Assembly: GCF_030811835.1 (NCBI RefSeq) | Contig: NZ_JAUSRO010000009.1 | Coordinates: forward strand, 1 to 64,000 | Origin: Variovorax ginsengisoli | Lineage (GTDB): Bacteria; Pseudomonadota; Gammaproteobacteria; Burkholderiales; Burkholderiaceae_C | DNA: 64,000 bases | Reading direction: 5' to 3' | Shown here: piece after piece, positions 7,696-16,371 of the stretch | Layout of the letters: every line of letters starts with the position of its first letter | Position numbering within the stretch: position 1 is the stretch's first letter | The notes under the pieces: model-generated | Database searches by the model: none | What the model saw: the letters and a program-made list of their open reading frames with translations, nothing else | Told to the model about the DNA's origin: nothing | Made by a program: the position numbers and the translations under genes

Positions 7696-9270
7696 CTACT
7701 CTTTCCAGGCACCCCATGCGATCGGCCGACCCGAGGCCCAAGGCTGATATCCGCGCACCGCACGGCCCACAGCCTCGACGGTGGGCGAGTAGTACAAACC
7801 GATGATCGGCACTTCTTCCCGCATCAGGGTATGCATGCGGTGGAAGAGGGTCGCCCGCTCCGCCGGGTCGACCGCGGCCGAGCTTTCCTCCAGCATCTTG
7901 CGAGCCTCCGGGCTGCCCCACTGCGCCCACTTGGCCGTCGCCTTGTCAGCCACGAAGGCCGCATACATCAGGCTGGGATCAAAGCGCGGCGAGAATGCAA
8001 AGGACGACAGCTGGAAACGGCCGTTCAGGTAGTTGTCGAGTTGCGCCGACCAGTCCAGCACCTCCAGTTGCACGTTGAGGCCCACCGCGGACAGCATCGC
8101 CTGGATCATCACTGCGTTGTCGTACATGCCGATTACACGCCGGTTGGTCTGTAGCTTGATCGGCTCTCCCTTGTATCCGGCCTTCTTCATCGCTGCCGCC
8201 GAAAGTTTGGGATCGTAGGCCGGCCACATGAGGAACTCGGGAGAGAAGGCACGCATGCTGTCTGCCACGCCCGATGGGTTCGGCTTGGCCAGCCCGTTGG
8301 TGCGGACCGCAGCCAGTTGCTCCATGTCGATGCCGTGCGCGATCGCCTTGCGCAGGTCCGGGTTCTTCAACAGCGGGTCTTCGGTCTGGATCAAAAGCGT
8401 CGACCATGTCAGCCCCGGCGCCGAAAGGACGCGCACGCCCACTGCCGCCTTCAGCTCCTCCATCTTGATCGAGTCGAGTTCCGGGATGATATCGATCGCG
8501 CCGGTCTTGAGCGCCGCCACCGCCGCGTCGGCGTCGGGGATGACCTGGAACCGGACCGCGTCCACATGGGCCAGACGTGCGCCGGCATAGCCGCTTGCTG
8601 GCTCCTTGGACGCCACGTAACCCTCATAGCGATTGAGCGTGAGTGCCTCGCCGCGCTTCCAGGTGCCCAGCTTGAACGGACCGGTGCCGATTGGCGTCCA
8701 GTTGCCATCGGTGCCGACGCTGGCTGGATGGGCAACCAGCACGCCGCATTGCACGTTGGCCAGCTGGGTCAGAAAGAGGCCTGAAGGACTGGCCAGACGG
8801 AACACGACGGTCGAGGGATCCGGTGCCTCGACCGCATCGACCTTCAACCCGGCCTGACCGTTGAAGAAGCGCGCACACAGCCAGCCGCTCTGTCCCATCT
8901 TTCGGTCCCAGCTCCACTTCACCGTCTCAGCCGTCAGCCTCTCGCCATTGTGGAAGGTAACGCCTTCCCTCAATTTGAAGGTATAGCTTCGGCCATCGCT
9001 CGACATCGACCAGCTTCGCGCCAGCGCGGGGCCCACGCTCAGGTCGCTGCGATAACCGACCAGCCCTTCGAAGATATGGTGAACAACGGTGTCGGAGTTG
9101 GAGTCGCGGTTGATCCCGGGCTCCAGGCTGCGGACATCGGCGTTGATTGCCACCACCAGCGTGCCACCCCGTTTGGGGACGTCGGCTGCCAGAGAAGGCA
9201 TGACGGCAAAAACGAAGAATGTGCTGCTGAGCAGCATGCCAAAAAGTCTCTTGAAGGCAGATGAATTCAT
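7696..9270 (-). CDS. ABC transporter substrate-binding protein, family 5
   Basis: A 524-residue periplasmic binding protein of the DppA/OppA (SBP_bac_5) family. Signal peptide 1-29 (FVFAVMPSLAA), then RGGTLVVAINADVRSLEP, the usual N-terminal lobe opening. The hallmark stretch LREGVTFHNGERLTAETVKWS is present, as is PIGTGPFKL. Family members capture peptides, opines, nickel chelates or similar. The permeases and ATPase it needs are encoded at 15415-18866 on the other strand, and no second binding protein lies near them, so the two halves of the locus presumably work together. Confidence 0.92.
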   Translation of the reverse strand: MNSSAFKRLFGMLLSSTFFVFAVMPSLAADVPKRGGTLVVAINADVRSLEPGINRDSNSDTVVHHIFEGLVGYRSDLSVGPALARSWSMSSDGRSYTFKLREGVTFHNGERLTAETVKWSWDRKMGQSGWLCARFFNGQAGLKVDAVEAPDPSTVVFRLASPSGLFLTQLANVQCGVLVAHPASVGTDGNWTPIGTGPFKLGTWKRGEALTLNRYEGYVASKEPASGYAGARLAHVDAVRFQVIPDADAAVAALKTGAIDIIPELDSIKMEELKAAVGVRVLSAPGLTWSTLLIQTEDPLLKNPDLRKAIAHGIDMEQLAAVRTNGLAKPNPSGVADSMRAFSPEFLMWPAYDPKLSAAAMKKAGYKGEPIKLQTNRRVIGMYDNAVMIQAMLSAVGLNVQLEVLDWSAQLDNYLNGRFQLSSFAFSPRFDPSLMYAAFVADKATAKWAQWGSPEARKMLEESSAAVDPAERATLFHRMHTLMREEVPIIGLYYSPTVEAVGRAVRGYQPWASGRPIAWGAWKE

Positions 9271-9348
9271 GAACTGGCTCTCTTTCCTGTTAAATGGAAT
9301 GCCGCGCGACCGGATGACGTCCGAAGTCCCGCTGTGCTGGCTGGGCCG

Positions 9349-10215
9349 TCAGCATCGGTCTTGCACCGGGAGCCGCGTGATCGCTGCGGACAGGAACGAC
9401 TTCACTGCCGGCAGCAGAGGCGCTTGTCGGTGATCGACGCCCGGAACAACGTCGTGAACGACACCGATGCCCTGCGCCAGGTAACTCGCTTTCAATGTCT
9501 CCATGCGTTCGATACGGGTGGCGCCATGTGAATCAAAGGCCGGCTGCCACCACGGATGACCGGATGAAAGTGCGACCTCCCAGGTCGCGCTGTCGTCGCC
9601 CCCCACGACCATGTGGATGGCTACGCGGCGCATGGCCTCCAGGTCCAGCGGCTTGCCGAACACGGCCTCGAAGTTGCGCACGCCCGCCAGCCAGTCGGCC
9701 TGGTTGTCCAGCACGGTGACGATGCCGGGCGCGGCGATCGACACGGCCTCCAGGCGCTCAGGATGCACGTACAGGAAGCGGTGGGCGAAGTGAGCGCCAC
9801 CCGAGAAGCCGTAGAGCAAGAAGCGTCGCGCATCGATACGGTAGACGGCCGAGATTTCCTCGATCATGGCCAGCAGGACCTGGTCGTAGGCAGGACCGCT
9901 GCCGTCGGAGCTACGCAGGCGCTTATAGGACGACAGTTCCCGTGGTGCAGCCATGCCACCGGGAAAGAGCGGCGCCAGAACGATGACCTGATGCCGCTCG
10001 GCCAGGTCGATGAAGGCGTCTCGGCAGCCGGTGTTGTCTCGCTGAGTGCCATGCACCGCGACCAGCAGCCGGTAGACTTGGGTGCCATGCTCGTCGTAGC
10101 TCTCCGGCACATAGGCACAGTAGGAGAAGCGCGGATCCGCCGCGCAGGCCTGCACGGTGGTGCGGCCAAAGTCGTAGAAGGACAGGACATCACCATGCCC
10201 AGGCTGGTTGCGCAT
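9349..10215 (-). CDS. alpha/beta hydrolase
   Basis: A 288-residue cytosolic hydrolase. The oxyanion-side strand reads LLVAVHGTQRD, the nucleophile elbow GFSGG places Ser138, and GVDHR near the C-terminus supplies the likely catalytic histidine. The start at ATG 10215 is supported by an AAAAGG ribosome site 10 bp ahead; a much longer open frame exists upstream but is only the antisense of nothing useful and overlaps the amidase gene in another frame. Poly-3-hydroxybutyrate depolymerase/esterase-like enzymes have this layout. It lies between the binding protein and amidase genes, so it may open an ester or amide of the imported compound. Confidence 0.8.
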   Translation of the reverse strand: MRNQPGHGDVLSFYDFGRTTVQACAADPRFSYCAYVPESYDEHGTQVYRLLVAVHGTQRDNTGCRDAFIDLAERHQVIVLAPLFPGGMAAPRELSSYKRLRSSDGSGPAYDQVLLAMIEEISAVYRIDARRFLLYGFSGGAHFAHRFLYVHPERLEAVSIAAPGIVTVLDNQADWLAGVRNFEAVFGKPLDLEAMRRVAIHMVVGGDDSATWEVALSSGHPWWQPAFDSHGATRIERMETLKASYLAQGIGVVHDVVPGVDHRQAPLLPAVKSFLSAAITRLPVQDRC

Positions 10216-10253
10216 GTCGGACAGGCCTTTTCTTCTTTGTAAGCGTGGCGGGT

Positions 10254-11738
10254 TCAGCGCGGATCGATCGGGCACAGCCGCGGCGAAGCCGCTTCGATGA
10301 CCGTACCCGCTGCGAAGCAGAGATCCTCGCGATTCGGCCCCGCGACGATCTGCACACCGGTCGGCAGGCGCACGCAGCCACCGACCACCTCGATGTCGGC
10401 CAGTCCCGTCGGCACCGACAGGCCGGGAAGCCCCAGTGCAGAGATCGCAAGCATCGGCCCCTGCGCCCGCATGATCCGGCTGGCCATGTCCGGCGACTCG
10501 ACGTCCGCCAGCCGGGTGAAGGGCGGCTCCAGCGACACTGGCATCACAATCACCGGCCATTCCTCGAAGAAGCGCTGCCACAGGCGCAGCAGGCCGTGCC
10601 GCCGACCGATGGCGGACAACGCATCGGCGGGCTCGAAGGACCCCAGGGCCGCGCGCCAGTAAGCGACTGCAGTCCGGATGTTGGCGTCGCCCGCTGCCGC
10701 GATGGCGGGCTCGAGCACCGTCATGATGTCGGGAATGGCGATCTCCGCCCACATCTTGTGAAGCTCGTCGAGGCCCGGCGGCACGACATCGGCGACTTCC
10801 CAGCCCGCAGCCGCCAACGCGGCGGCGGCCCGCTCGACTGCACGCACCACCACCGGATGGCAATCCGGCCAGGCCGAAGCGGCGAACACCGCGGCTCGCC
10901 GCGGTAAGGGTGGCCACGCACCGGCCAGAGCATGTGTGCGCGGATCGTCGATGTGGGGGATCGCCATCGCGCGGAAGGCGAGTTCCGCGTCGCGCACCGT
11001 GCGAGCGATCGGCCCCTGCACTGCCATGAGCTGCGAGGCGATCGAACCCTGCCCCTTGGCCGTCGCATTGAAGGAAGGTACGCGGCCATAGGAGGGACGC
11101 AGCCCGACCAATCCATTGCAGACTGCGGGATAGCGCACCGAACCGCCGATGTCGTTGCCGTGCGCGATCGGCACCATGCCAGTCGCCACTGAAGCGGCCG
11201 CCCCACCGGAGGAGCCGCCTACCGTGTGATCACGATGCCAAGCGTTGTAGGTTGCACCATGGAGGGTGTTGTCAGTGAACCAACGCATCGAATACACGGG
11301 CGCGTTGGTCCGGCCCACCACGATCGCGCCGGCGCGACGCAGATTAGCGACCACCGGGTTGTCCTCCTGCGCCATCAGCGTGCGATGGAGTTCGGTGCCA
11401 TTGTCGGTGGGATGCTCGCGCTGGTCGATATTGATCTTGATCGTCACCGGGACGCCATGCAGAGCGCCTAGGGGCTGGCCCCTGTCCACCATGCGGTCGG
11501 CAGCCTCTGCTGCTTCGAGCGCCTCATCGTCCATGCGGCGGACGACGGCATTTACCGCGGGATTCACAGCGTCCATCCGGGCCAAGGTGGCTTCGATCAG
11601 CGCGCGCGCCGTGAGCGCGCCGGATGCGACCATACGTGCCATGGTCGCCGCGTCGAGCGCATGCAGCGGCGGCGTACCGTTGACCGCTTGACCCTGCAAC
11701 GACTCTTCGGCAAAGCTTGTAATAGACCGGTCGGACAT
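10254..11738 (-). CDS. amidase signature family enzyme
   Basis: A 494-residue amidase (GatA/AmiE-unrelated, amidase-signature fold). The Ser-cisSer-Lys triad is visible: Lys101 in GVPVTIKIN, cis-Ser176 in VGGSSGGAAASVA and the nucleophile Ser200 in NDIGGSVRYPA; the 24-residue spacing between the serines is the family norm. It hydrolyses a carboxamide or N-acyl bond. It is the first gene of the leftward unit (amidase, hydrolase, binding protein) and is divergent from the GntR regulator across 59 bp. No partner GatB/GatC genes are near, so tRNA amidation is unlikely. Confidence 0.93.
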   Translation of the reverse strand: MSDRSITSFAEESLQGQAVNGTPPLHALDAATMARMVASGALTARALIEATLARMDAVNPAVNAVVRRMDDEALEAAEAADRMVDRGQPLGALHGVPVTIKINIDQREHPTDNGTELHRTLMAQEDNPVVANLRRAGAIVVGRTNAPVYSMRWFTDNTLHGATYNAWHRDHTVGGSSGGAAASVATGMVPIAHGNDIGGSVRYPAVCNGLVGLRPSYGRVPSFNATAKGQGSIASQLMAVQGPIARTVRDAELAFRAMAIPHIDDPRTHALAGAWPPLPRRAAVFAASAWPDCHPVVVRAVERAAAALAAAGWEVADVVPPGLDELHKMWAEIAIPDIMTVLEPAIAAAGDANIRTAVAYWRAALGSFEPADALSAIGRRHGLLRLWQRFFEEWPVIVMPVSLEPPFTRLADVESPDMASRIMRAQGPMLAISALGLPGLSVPTGLADIEVVGGCVRLPTGVQIVAGPNREDLCFAAGTVIEAASPRLCPIDPR

Positions 11739-11797
11739 GGATGTCGGCTTCCTGTGGTGATGTCGAGAGACAATGTAAAATTGTATTTTGAGATTCT
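11739..11797. promoter_or_regulatory. divergent promoter/operator of the catabolic locus
   Basis: The 59-bp gap between the amidase and GntR genes contains the symmetric sequence ACAAT-GTAAA-ATTGT (11770-11784) and, overlapping it, ATTGTATTTT (11780-11789). The same 10-mer recurs at 21441-21450 before the esterase gene. A GntR-type operator serving both directions is the likely meaning, inferred from symmetry and position. Confidence 0.5.
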
Positions 11798-12715
11798 ATG
11801 AAACAACAAAACAAGCCGCAAGAGGCAACTTCCGAAACGCAGGGCCCCAGCCGACTCCAGCGTGATCTGCTGCCTCGCGCCCTCGACTACCTGCGCAGCG
11901 CCGGCCTCAAGCCCGGCGACCGCACCACCGAACTCGCACTGGCCCAGCATCTGCAGGTGTCGCGCACACCGGTACGTGCGGTCCTGGAAGAGCTCGCACG
12001 CCAAGGGGTGCTCGATCGCCAGCCACGCCGCGGCTTCACCGTGCGAGCCGTGCCGGAGACCACATCGAGCGAGGCCACCCAACCCGGAGAGGTCGACCAG
12101 CTCTGCTTCCGCCTCGCAGGCGACCGACATCGCGAGCGACTGCCTGCCGAAGTGTCAGAGGCCGACCTGATGCGACGCTACGGCGTGAGCCGTCCCCTGC
12201 TGCTGCGCGTGCTGGGTCAACTCTCGGAGATCGGCATGGCGGAACGCAAGCCCGGCCACGGCTGGGCCTTTCCGCCCATCCTGGACGAGCGAGCGCGCCG
12301 TGAAAGCTATGAATTCAGGCTGCTGGTCGAGCCCGCCGGGGTGATAGCGGAGGGCTTCCAACTGGACATGGCCTGGGTCACGGAGATGCGCCGCCGGCAT
12401 CAGGCCTTCCTCGAGGCACCATGGAGCGAAACGTCCAGCATCGAACTGTTCGAGATGAATGCCGCCTTTCACGAGGGCCTGGCCCTGGCGTCGGGCAACC
12501 GGTTCATCCTGAATGCCATTCGTCAGCAGAGCCGCATGCGGCGCTTCTCCAACTACGACTGGACTTACGGACAGGAACGCGTGCGCGTTTCTTGCATCGA
12601 GCATCTGGAGATCCTCGACCGTTTGGAGCGGGGCCAGCGTGAGGTGGCAGCCGCCCTCATCCGGCGGCACCTCGAAGAGGCCTCCCTCTTGACGCGACCC
12701 ACCGAGGCCAGTTGA
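11798..12715 (+). CDS. GntR-type regulator with two winged-helix segments and FCD-like domain
   Basis: A 305-residue regulator. The first winged helix is at about residues 20-83 (LKPGDRTTELALAQHLQVSR, TPVRAVLEELARQGVL, RQPRRGFTV). A second GntR-like helix-turn-helix follows at about 105-165 (LPAEVSEADLMRRYGVSRPL, LGQLSEIGMAERKPGHGW). The C-terminal 140 residues are helical and FCD-like, with the ligand domain's typical FHEGLALASGNRF segment. It is divergent from the amidase operon and heads the aminotransferase-transporter unit, so it is the probable local repressor, relieved by the substrate or an intermediate. Confidence 0.85.
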   Translation: MKQQNKPQEATSETQGPSRLQRDLLPRALDYLRSAGLKPGDRTTELALAQHLQVSRTPVRAVLEELARQGVLDRQPRRGFTVRAVPETTSSEATQPGEVDQLCFRLAGDRHRERLPAEVSEADLMRRYGVSRPLLLRVLGQLSEIGMAERKPGHGWAFPPILDERARRESYEFRLLVEPAGVIAEGFQLDMAWVTEMRRRHQAFLEAPWSETSSIELFEMNAAFHEGLALASGNRFILNAIRQQSRMRRFSNYDWTYGQERVRVSCIEHLEILDRLERGQREVAAALIRRHLEEASLLTRPTEAS

Positions 12716-12781
12716 AGCGTTTACTTGCTTTTTGTTTTTTGTTGAATCAAAATTCATATAAGACACAAGGAGCGATGTGAC

Positions 12782-14107
12782 ATGACGACCCCGCAAACCC
12801 TTCCCAACGATCTGCAGTCCTACTGGCTGCCGTTCACCGCCAACCGGCTGTTCAAGTCCAATCCGCGCATGTTCGTTGCAGCGGAGGGCATGCACTACCG
12901 CACATCGGATGGCCGTCTGATCCTCGATGCGATGGCAGGGCTGTGGTGCGTGAATGCGGGGCACAACCCGCCCCGCATCGTCAAGGCCATCCAGGATCAG
13001 GCCGCACGCATGGACTTCGTCTCGTCTTTCCAGATGAGCCATCCGCTGGGGTTCCTGCTGGCCGAACGGATCGCGGACCTCGCACCTGCCGGCATGGACC
13101 GCGTGTTCTTCACCAACTCGGGCTCGGAGGCGGTCGACACGGCGCTCAAGATTGCACGTGCTTATCACAAGGTACGCGGTCACGCGAATCGGGTGAAGCT
13201 GATCGGCCGCGCACGCGGGTACCACGGCATGGGCTTCGGTGGCCTGTCGGTGGCGGGCATTCCGCGGCACCGACGCGATTTCGGCCCCCTCCTTGGCGAT
13301 GTCGACCATCTGCCGCATACGCATGACCTGGCGCGCAACGCCTTCTCGCGCGGCCAACCGGCCTGGGGCGCGCATCTGGCAGACGAACTCGAGTCGATCG
13401 TGCAGATCCACGATGCGTCGACCATCGCCGCCGTGATAGTGGAACCCGTCACGGGCTCCGGTGGCGTACTGCCGCCGCCGGTGGGCTACCTCGAACGGCT
13501 GCGCGAGCTCTGCACGCGCCACGGCATTCTGCTGATCTTCGACGAGGTCATCTCCGGCTTTGGCCGTCTGGGTGCGCCCTTTGGTTCGACCGCACTCGGT
13601 GTCACACCCGACCTGATCACCTGCGCAAAGGGCATGACGAACGGCGCAGTGCCGATGGGCGGGGTGATTGCATCGCGCGCGGTCTACGACGCCTTCATGC
13701 ACGGGCCAGAGACCACCGTGGAACTGATGCACGGCTACACCTATTCGGGCCATCCTCTGGCCTGCGCCGCCAGTCTGGCCGCCATCGAGACGTATGAGCA
13801 GGACGGCCTCTTCGAGCGCGGCCCCGAGATCTGTGCCACCTGGGAAAACATCATTCACCAGTTGAAGGGGGCACCTCATATCTGCGACATCCGCAGCATT
13901 GGGCTGCTGGCCGCCATTGAGCTGACATCCCGCGAAGGGGCCGTGGGAGCACGGGCCGCCGAGGCAGCGGAACTTTGCTTCGAGCAGGGGGTGCTGGTCC
14001 GCGTGGCCGGCGACAGCCTGGTGCTGTCACCACCCTTGATCATCACGCCCGAGCAGATGACCCGTGTGACGGAAGCTATTCACTCGGCGCTCCAGCAGGT
14101 CGCCTGA
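12782..14107 (+). CDS. class III PLP aminotransferase (omega-amino acid:pyruvate type)
   Basis: A 441-residue aminotransferase. It opens with the omega-aminotransferase pattern YWLPFTANRLFK, has the PLP-binding GSEAVDTALK region (114-123), Asp254 in IFDEVISGFGR and the Schiff-base Lys283 in CAKGMTNGAVPMGG. Length and these motifs fit beta-alanine/4-aminobutyrate:pyruvate transaminases. ATG 12782 follows an AAGGAG ribosome site. Given the semialdehyde dehydrogenase at the end of the same unit, it likely turns an omega-amino acid (for example 4-aminobutyrate or beta-alanine) into its semialdehyde. Confidence 0.93.
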   Translation: MTTPQTLPNDLQSYWLPFTANRLFKSNPRMFVAAEGMHYRTSDGRLILDAMAGLWCVNAGHNPPRIVKAIQDQAARMDFVSSFQMSHPLGFLLAERIADLAPAGMDRVFFTNSGSEAVDTALKIARAYHKVRGHANRVKLIGRARGYHGMGFGGLSVAGIPRHRRDFGPLLGDVDHLPHTHDLARNAFSRGQPAWGAHLADELESIVQIHDASTIAAVIVEPVTGSGGVLPPPVGYLERLRELCTRHGILLIFDEVISGFGRLGAPFGSTALGVTPDLITCAKGMTNGAVPMGGVIASRAVYDAFMHGPETTVELMHGYTYSGHPLACAASLAAIETYEQDGLFERGPEICATWENIIHQLKGAPHICDIRSIGLLAAIELTSREGAVGARAAEAAELCFEQGVLVRVAGDSLVLSPPLIITPEQMTRVTEAIHSALQQVA

Positions 14108-14217
14108 CGCGCCAGCAGCAGCCCGGCCTGCACTCGCAGGCCCCGCCTCCGGTCGGAAGACCTTTTCGGAGGCCCTGTTCACCTTGCCCTCCATCGTTTG
14201 CGACGAGATCCAGCCCC

Positions 14218-15381
14218 ATGTCCGTGCCTTTTCAGTTTCCCTTCGTGTCGGTCGACGGCACGCCCTACGAGCGCGGCCGGGCCTATGGCGCCGCCGTACC
14301 CGAGCGCGTAGCGCGTAGCGCCGAGATCTATGGCCGAGCGCTCGATGGGCTGGGTACAGGCAGCGACTTTCGCCACAAGCTCATCGACGAATTTGCCATG
14401 CGCATCGAGGCCTTCGGCGCCCACTACCTGCAGGAGATCCGCGGCATCGCCGACGGCGCAGAGGTTCCGTTCGAAGACGTGGTCATGATCAACGCACGCA
14501 CCGAGATCGTGTCACGAGCACGCCGTCTGGTCGCGGGTGCACAAGCCGACGCGGCGGTGACGTCAGCGCCGGCCGAACCCGAGGATGGCTGCACGGGCGC
14601 AGTGATCCTCCCGGGCCGCAGCCGCAATGGTCGGCTGCTCCACGGCCAGAACTGGGACTGGCGCTCCGAATGCATCGATACCGGCGTCGTGCTGCGCGTG
14701 TGCCGCGACGATGGCCCTGACATCCTGACCTTCACCGAGGCCGGCGGCCTGGCCCGCTCGGGGCTGAACGGCGCGGGCATCGCCATCACCGCGAACTACC
14801 TGGAATGCGAGCGCGACTTTCGCTCCACGGGCGTGCCTCTGGCGCTGATCCGCCGCAAGGTGCTGGAGCAAAACCAATTCGCGGAGGCCGTTCGGACCGT
14901 CGTCTCGACACCGAAATCCTGCGCCAACAACATCATGCTCAGTACGGCTGAAGGCTTTGCGATCGACTTTGAATGCGCGCCCGACGAGGCCTTTCCCGTC
15001 CTGCCCTGGAACGATCTGATCGTCCACGCCAACCACTGGATCAGCCCGGCGGCGCGTGCCAAGCTCAAGGACATGGGGGTCTACAACATGCCAGAGAGCT
15101 ACTACCGCGACTGGCGGGTGGAGCGGCTGCTCGAGCAAGGTGGCGATCAGCTCGATCTGGACGACATGAAGCGCGCCTTCTTCGACGACTTCGGCACACC
15201 GTTCTCGGTCTGCCGCCCACCAAGGCCCAATGCCGTCGGCGATCTCTCTGCGACGGTGGCCATGATCGCGATGGAGCCGGCCAGCGGCTTCATGGACGTG
15301 CTGCCGATGCCGGCGATGCAGCGGTCGTTCACCCGCTATGCGCTCACGGGTGAGCCCATGGCGGCGCACGGCGCGGCCTGA
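14218..15381 (+). CDS. C45-family Ntn hydrolase (acyl-CoA:6-APA acyltransferase-like)
   Basis: A 387-residue protein of the penicillin acyltransferase-like peptidase C45 family. These are made as proenzymes that cut themselves before a cysteine, which becomes the N-terminal nucleophile; here the matching site is Gly124-Cys125 in EPEDGCTGAVI, followed by the expected LLHGQNWDW. Start ATG 14218 is chosen over an upstream frame that overlaps the aminotransferase gene. In bacteria the family hydrolyses or transfers acyl groups on amines and peptides. Placed between the aminotransferase and the transporter genes, it probably removes an acyl group from the imported compound. Confidence 0.88.
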   Translation: MSVPFQFPFVSVDGTPYERGRAYGAAVPERVARSAEIYGRALDGLGTGSDFRHKLIDEFAMRIEAFGAHYLQEIRGIADGAEVPFEDVVMINARTEIVSRARRLVAGAQADAAVTSAPAEPEDGCTGAVILPGRSRNGRLLHGQNWDWRSECIDTGVVLRVCRDDGPDILTFTEAGGLARSGLNGAGIAITANYLECERDFRSTGVPLALIRRKVLEQNQFAEAVRTVVSTPKSCANNIMLSTAEGFAIDFECAPDEAFPVLPWNDLIVHANHWISPAARAKLKDMGVYNMPESYYRDWRVERLLEQGGDQLDLDDMKRAFFDDFGTPFSVCRPPRPNAVGDLSATVAMIAMEPASGFMDVLPMPAMQRSFTRYALTGEPMAAHGAA

Positions 15382-15414
15382 TCCCGGCCAAAGCAAAAGC
15401 GCGAGGCACACACG

Positions 15415-16359
15415 ATGGGGCGCTTCATCCTCACACGCATCGCCATGGGGCTGCCGACATTGCTGATCGTGGCGGCGGCGGTTTTCTTTCTGATCCGGCT
15501 GATCCCGGGCGACCCGGCCTCCCTGATGCTGGGCGACATGGCCACGCCGGAGACGTTGGCCGCACTGCACAGGGATCTGGGCCTGGACAGGCCCCTGCCG
15601 TTGCAATTCATGCACTGGATAGGACAGATACTGCGCGGCGACTTCGGCCGCTCGATCACCACCGGCCAAGCGGTGCTGCCGCTCATCCTCGATCGCTTCG
15701 CGATCAGCGGCACCATCGTCGGCGTCGCCGTGGCCCTGGCCGCGCTGATTGCCGTGCCCGCAGGCATGGTCGCCGCCTGGCGACAGAACAGCGCACTGGA
15801 CCTTGGGATCGTCACGATCGCGACCCTATTGCTGTCGGTCCCCACATTTTGGCTTGGGCTGCTGCTGCTGCTTCTCTTCGGCCTCGAGCTTGGCTGGCTG
15901 CCGGTGATCGGCTACGTCTCGATCTGGGAAAGCGCCCACGCGGGGCTTGCCTATCTGGCCCTACCGGTCATGACACTGGTGCTCCATGAGGTCGGGGTCA
16001 TTGTACGCATGGCGCGCTCGAGCATGCTCGAAGTGCAACGGCTGGACTACATCACCCATGCCCGCGCGAAAGGGCTGTCGGAGCCGGTGGTGCTATGGCG
16101 TCATGCATTCCGCAACGCCTTCGCGCCCACATGGACGCTGCTCGGGCTGATTTTGGGCAACCTGCTCGGCGGCATCGCCGTGGTCGAGGTGGTGTTCACC
16201 ATCCCGGGGCTCGGTCGATTGCTGGTGGACGCCATCTTCGCGCGCGACTACCCGGTCATCCAAGGCTGTCTGCTGTTCATCGCCACGAGCTACGTGCTCG
16301 TGAATTTGATCGTCGACTTGTGTTATCCGGTCTTCGATCCCCGTGTGACGCTGAACTGA
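15415..16359 (+). CDS. ABC transporter permease, DppB type
   Basis: A 314-residue inner-membrane permease of the peptide/nickel transporter family. It begins with the usual first span (RIAMGLPTLLIVAAAVFFLI) and the periplasmic segment with RLIPGDPA and LGLDRPLPLQF; five more spans follow, and the EAA loop is visible around YITHARAKGLSEPVVLWRHA. It pairs with the DppC-type protein encoded 12 bp downstream. Together with the fused ATPase and the distant binding protein it forms a complete importer. Confidence 0.94.
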   Translation: MGRFILTRIAMGLPTLLIVAAAVFFLIRLIPGDPASLMLGDMATPETLAALHRDLGLDRPLPLQFMHWIGQILRGDFGRSITTGQAVLPLILDRFAISGTIVGVAVALAALIAVPAGMVAAWRQNSALDLGIVTIATLLLSVPTFWLGLLLLLLFGLELGWLPVIGYVSIWESAHAGLAYLALPVMTLVLHEVGVIVRMARSSMLEVQRLDYITHARAKGLSEPVVLWRHAFRNAFAPTWTLLGLILGNLLGGIAVVEVVFTIPGLGRLLVDAIFARDYPVIQGCLLFIATSYVLVNLIVDLCYPVFDPRVTLN

Positions 16360-16371
16360 GCAAGAGGCGAC

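Noticed and set aside
10216..10917. Upstream extension of the alpha/beta hydrolase frame to 522 residues
   Set aside because: It overlaps the amidase gene out of frame, has an Arg/Gly-rich shadow composition and no ribosome site; ATG 10215 with AAAAGG is a far better start.
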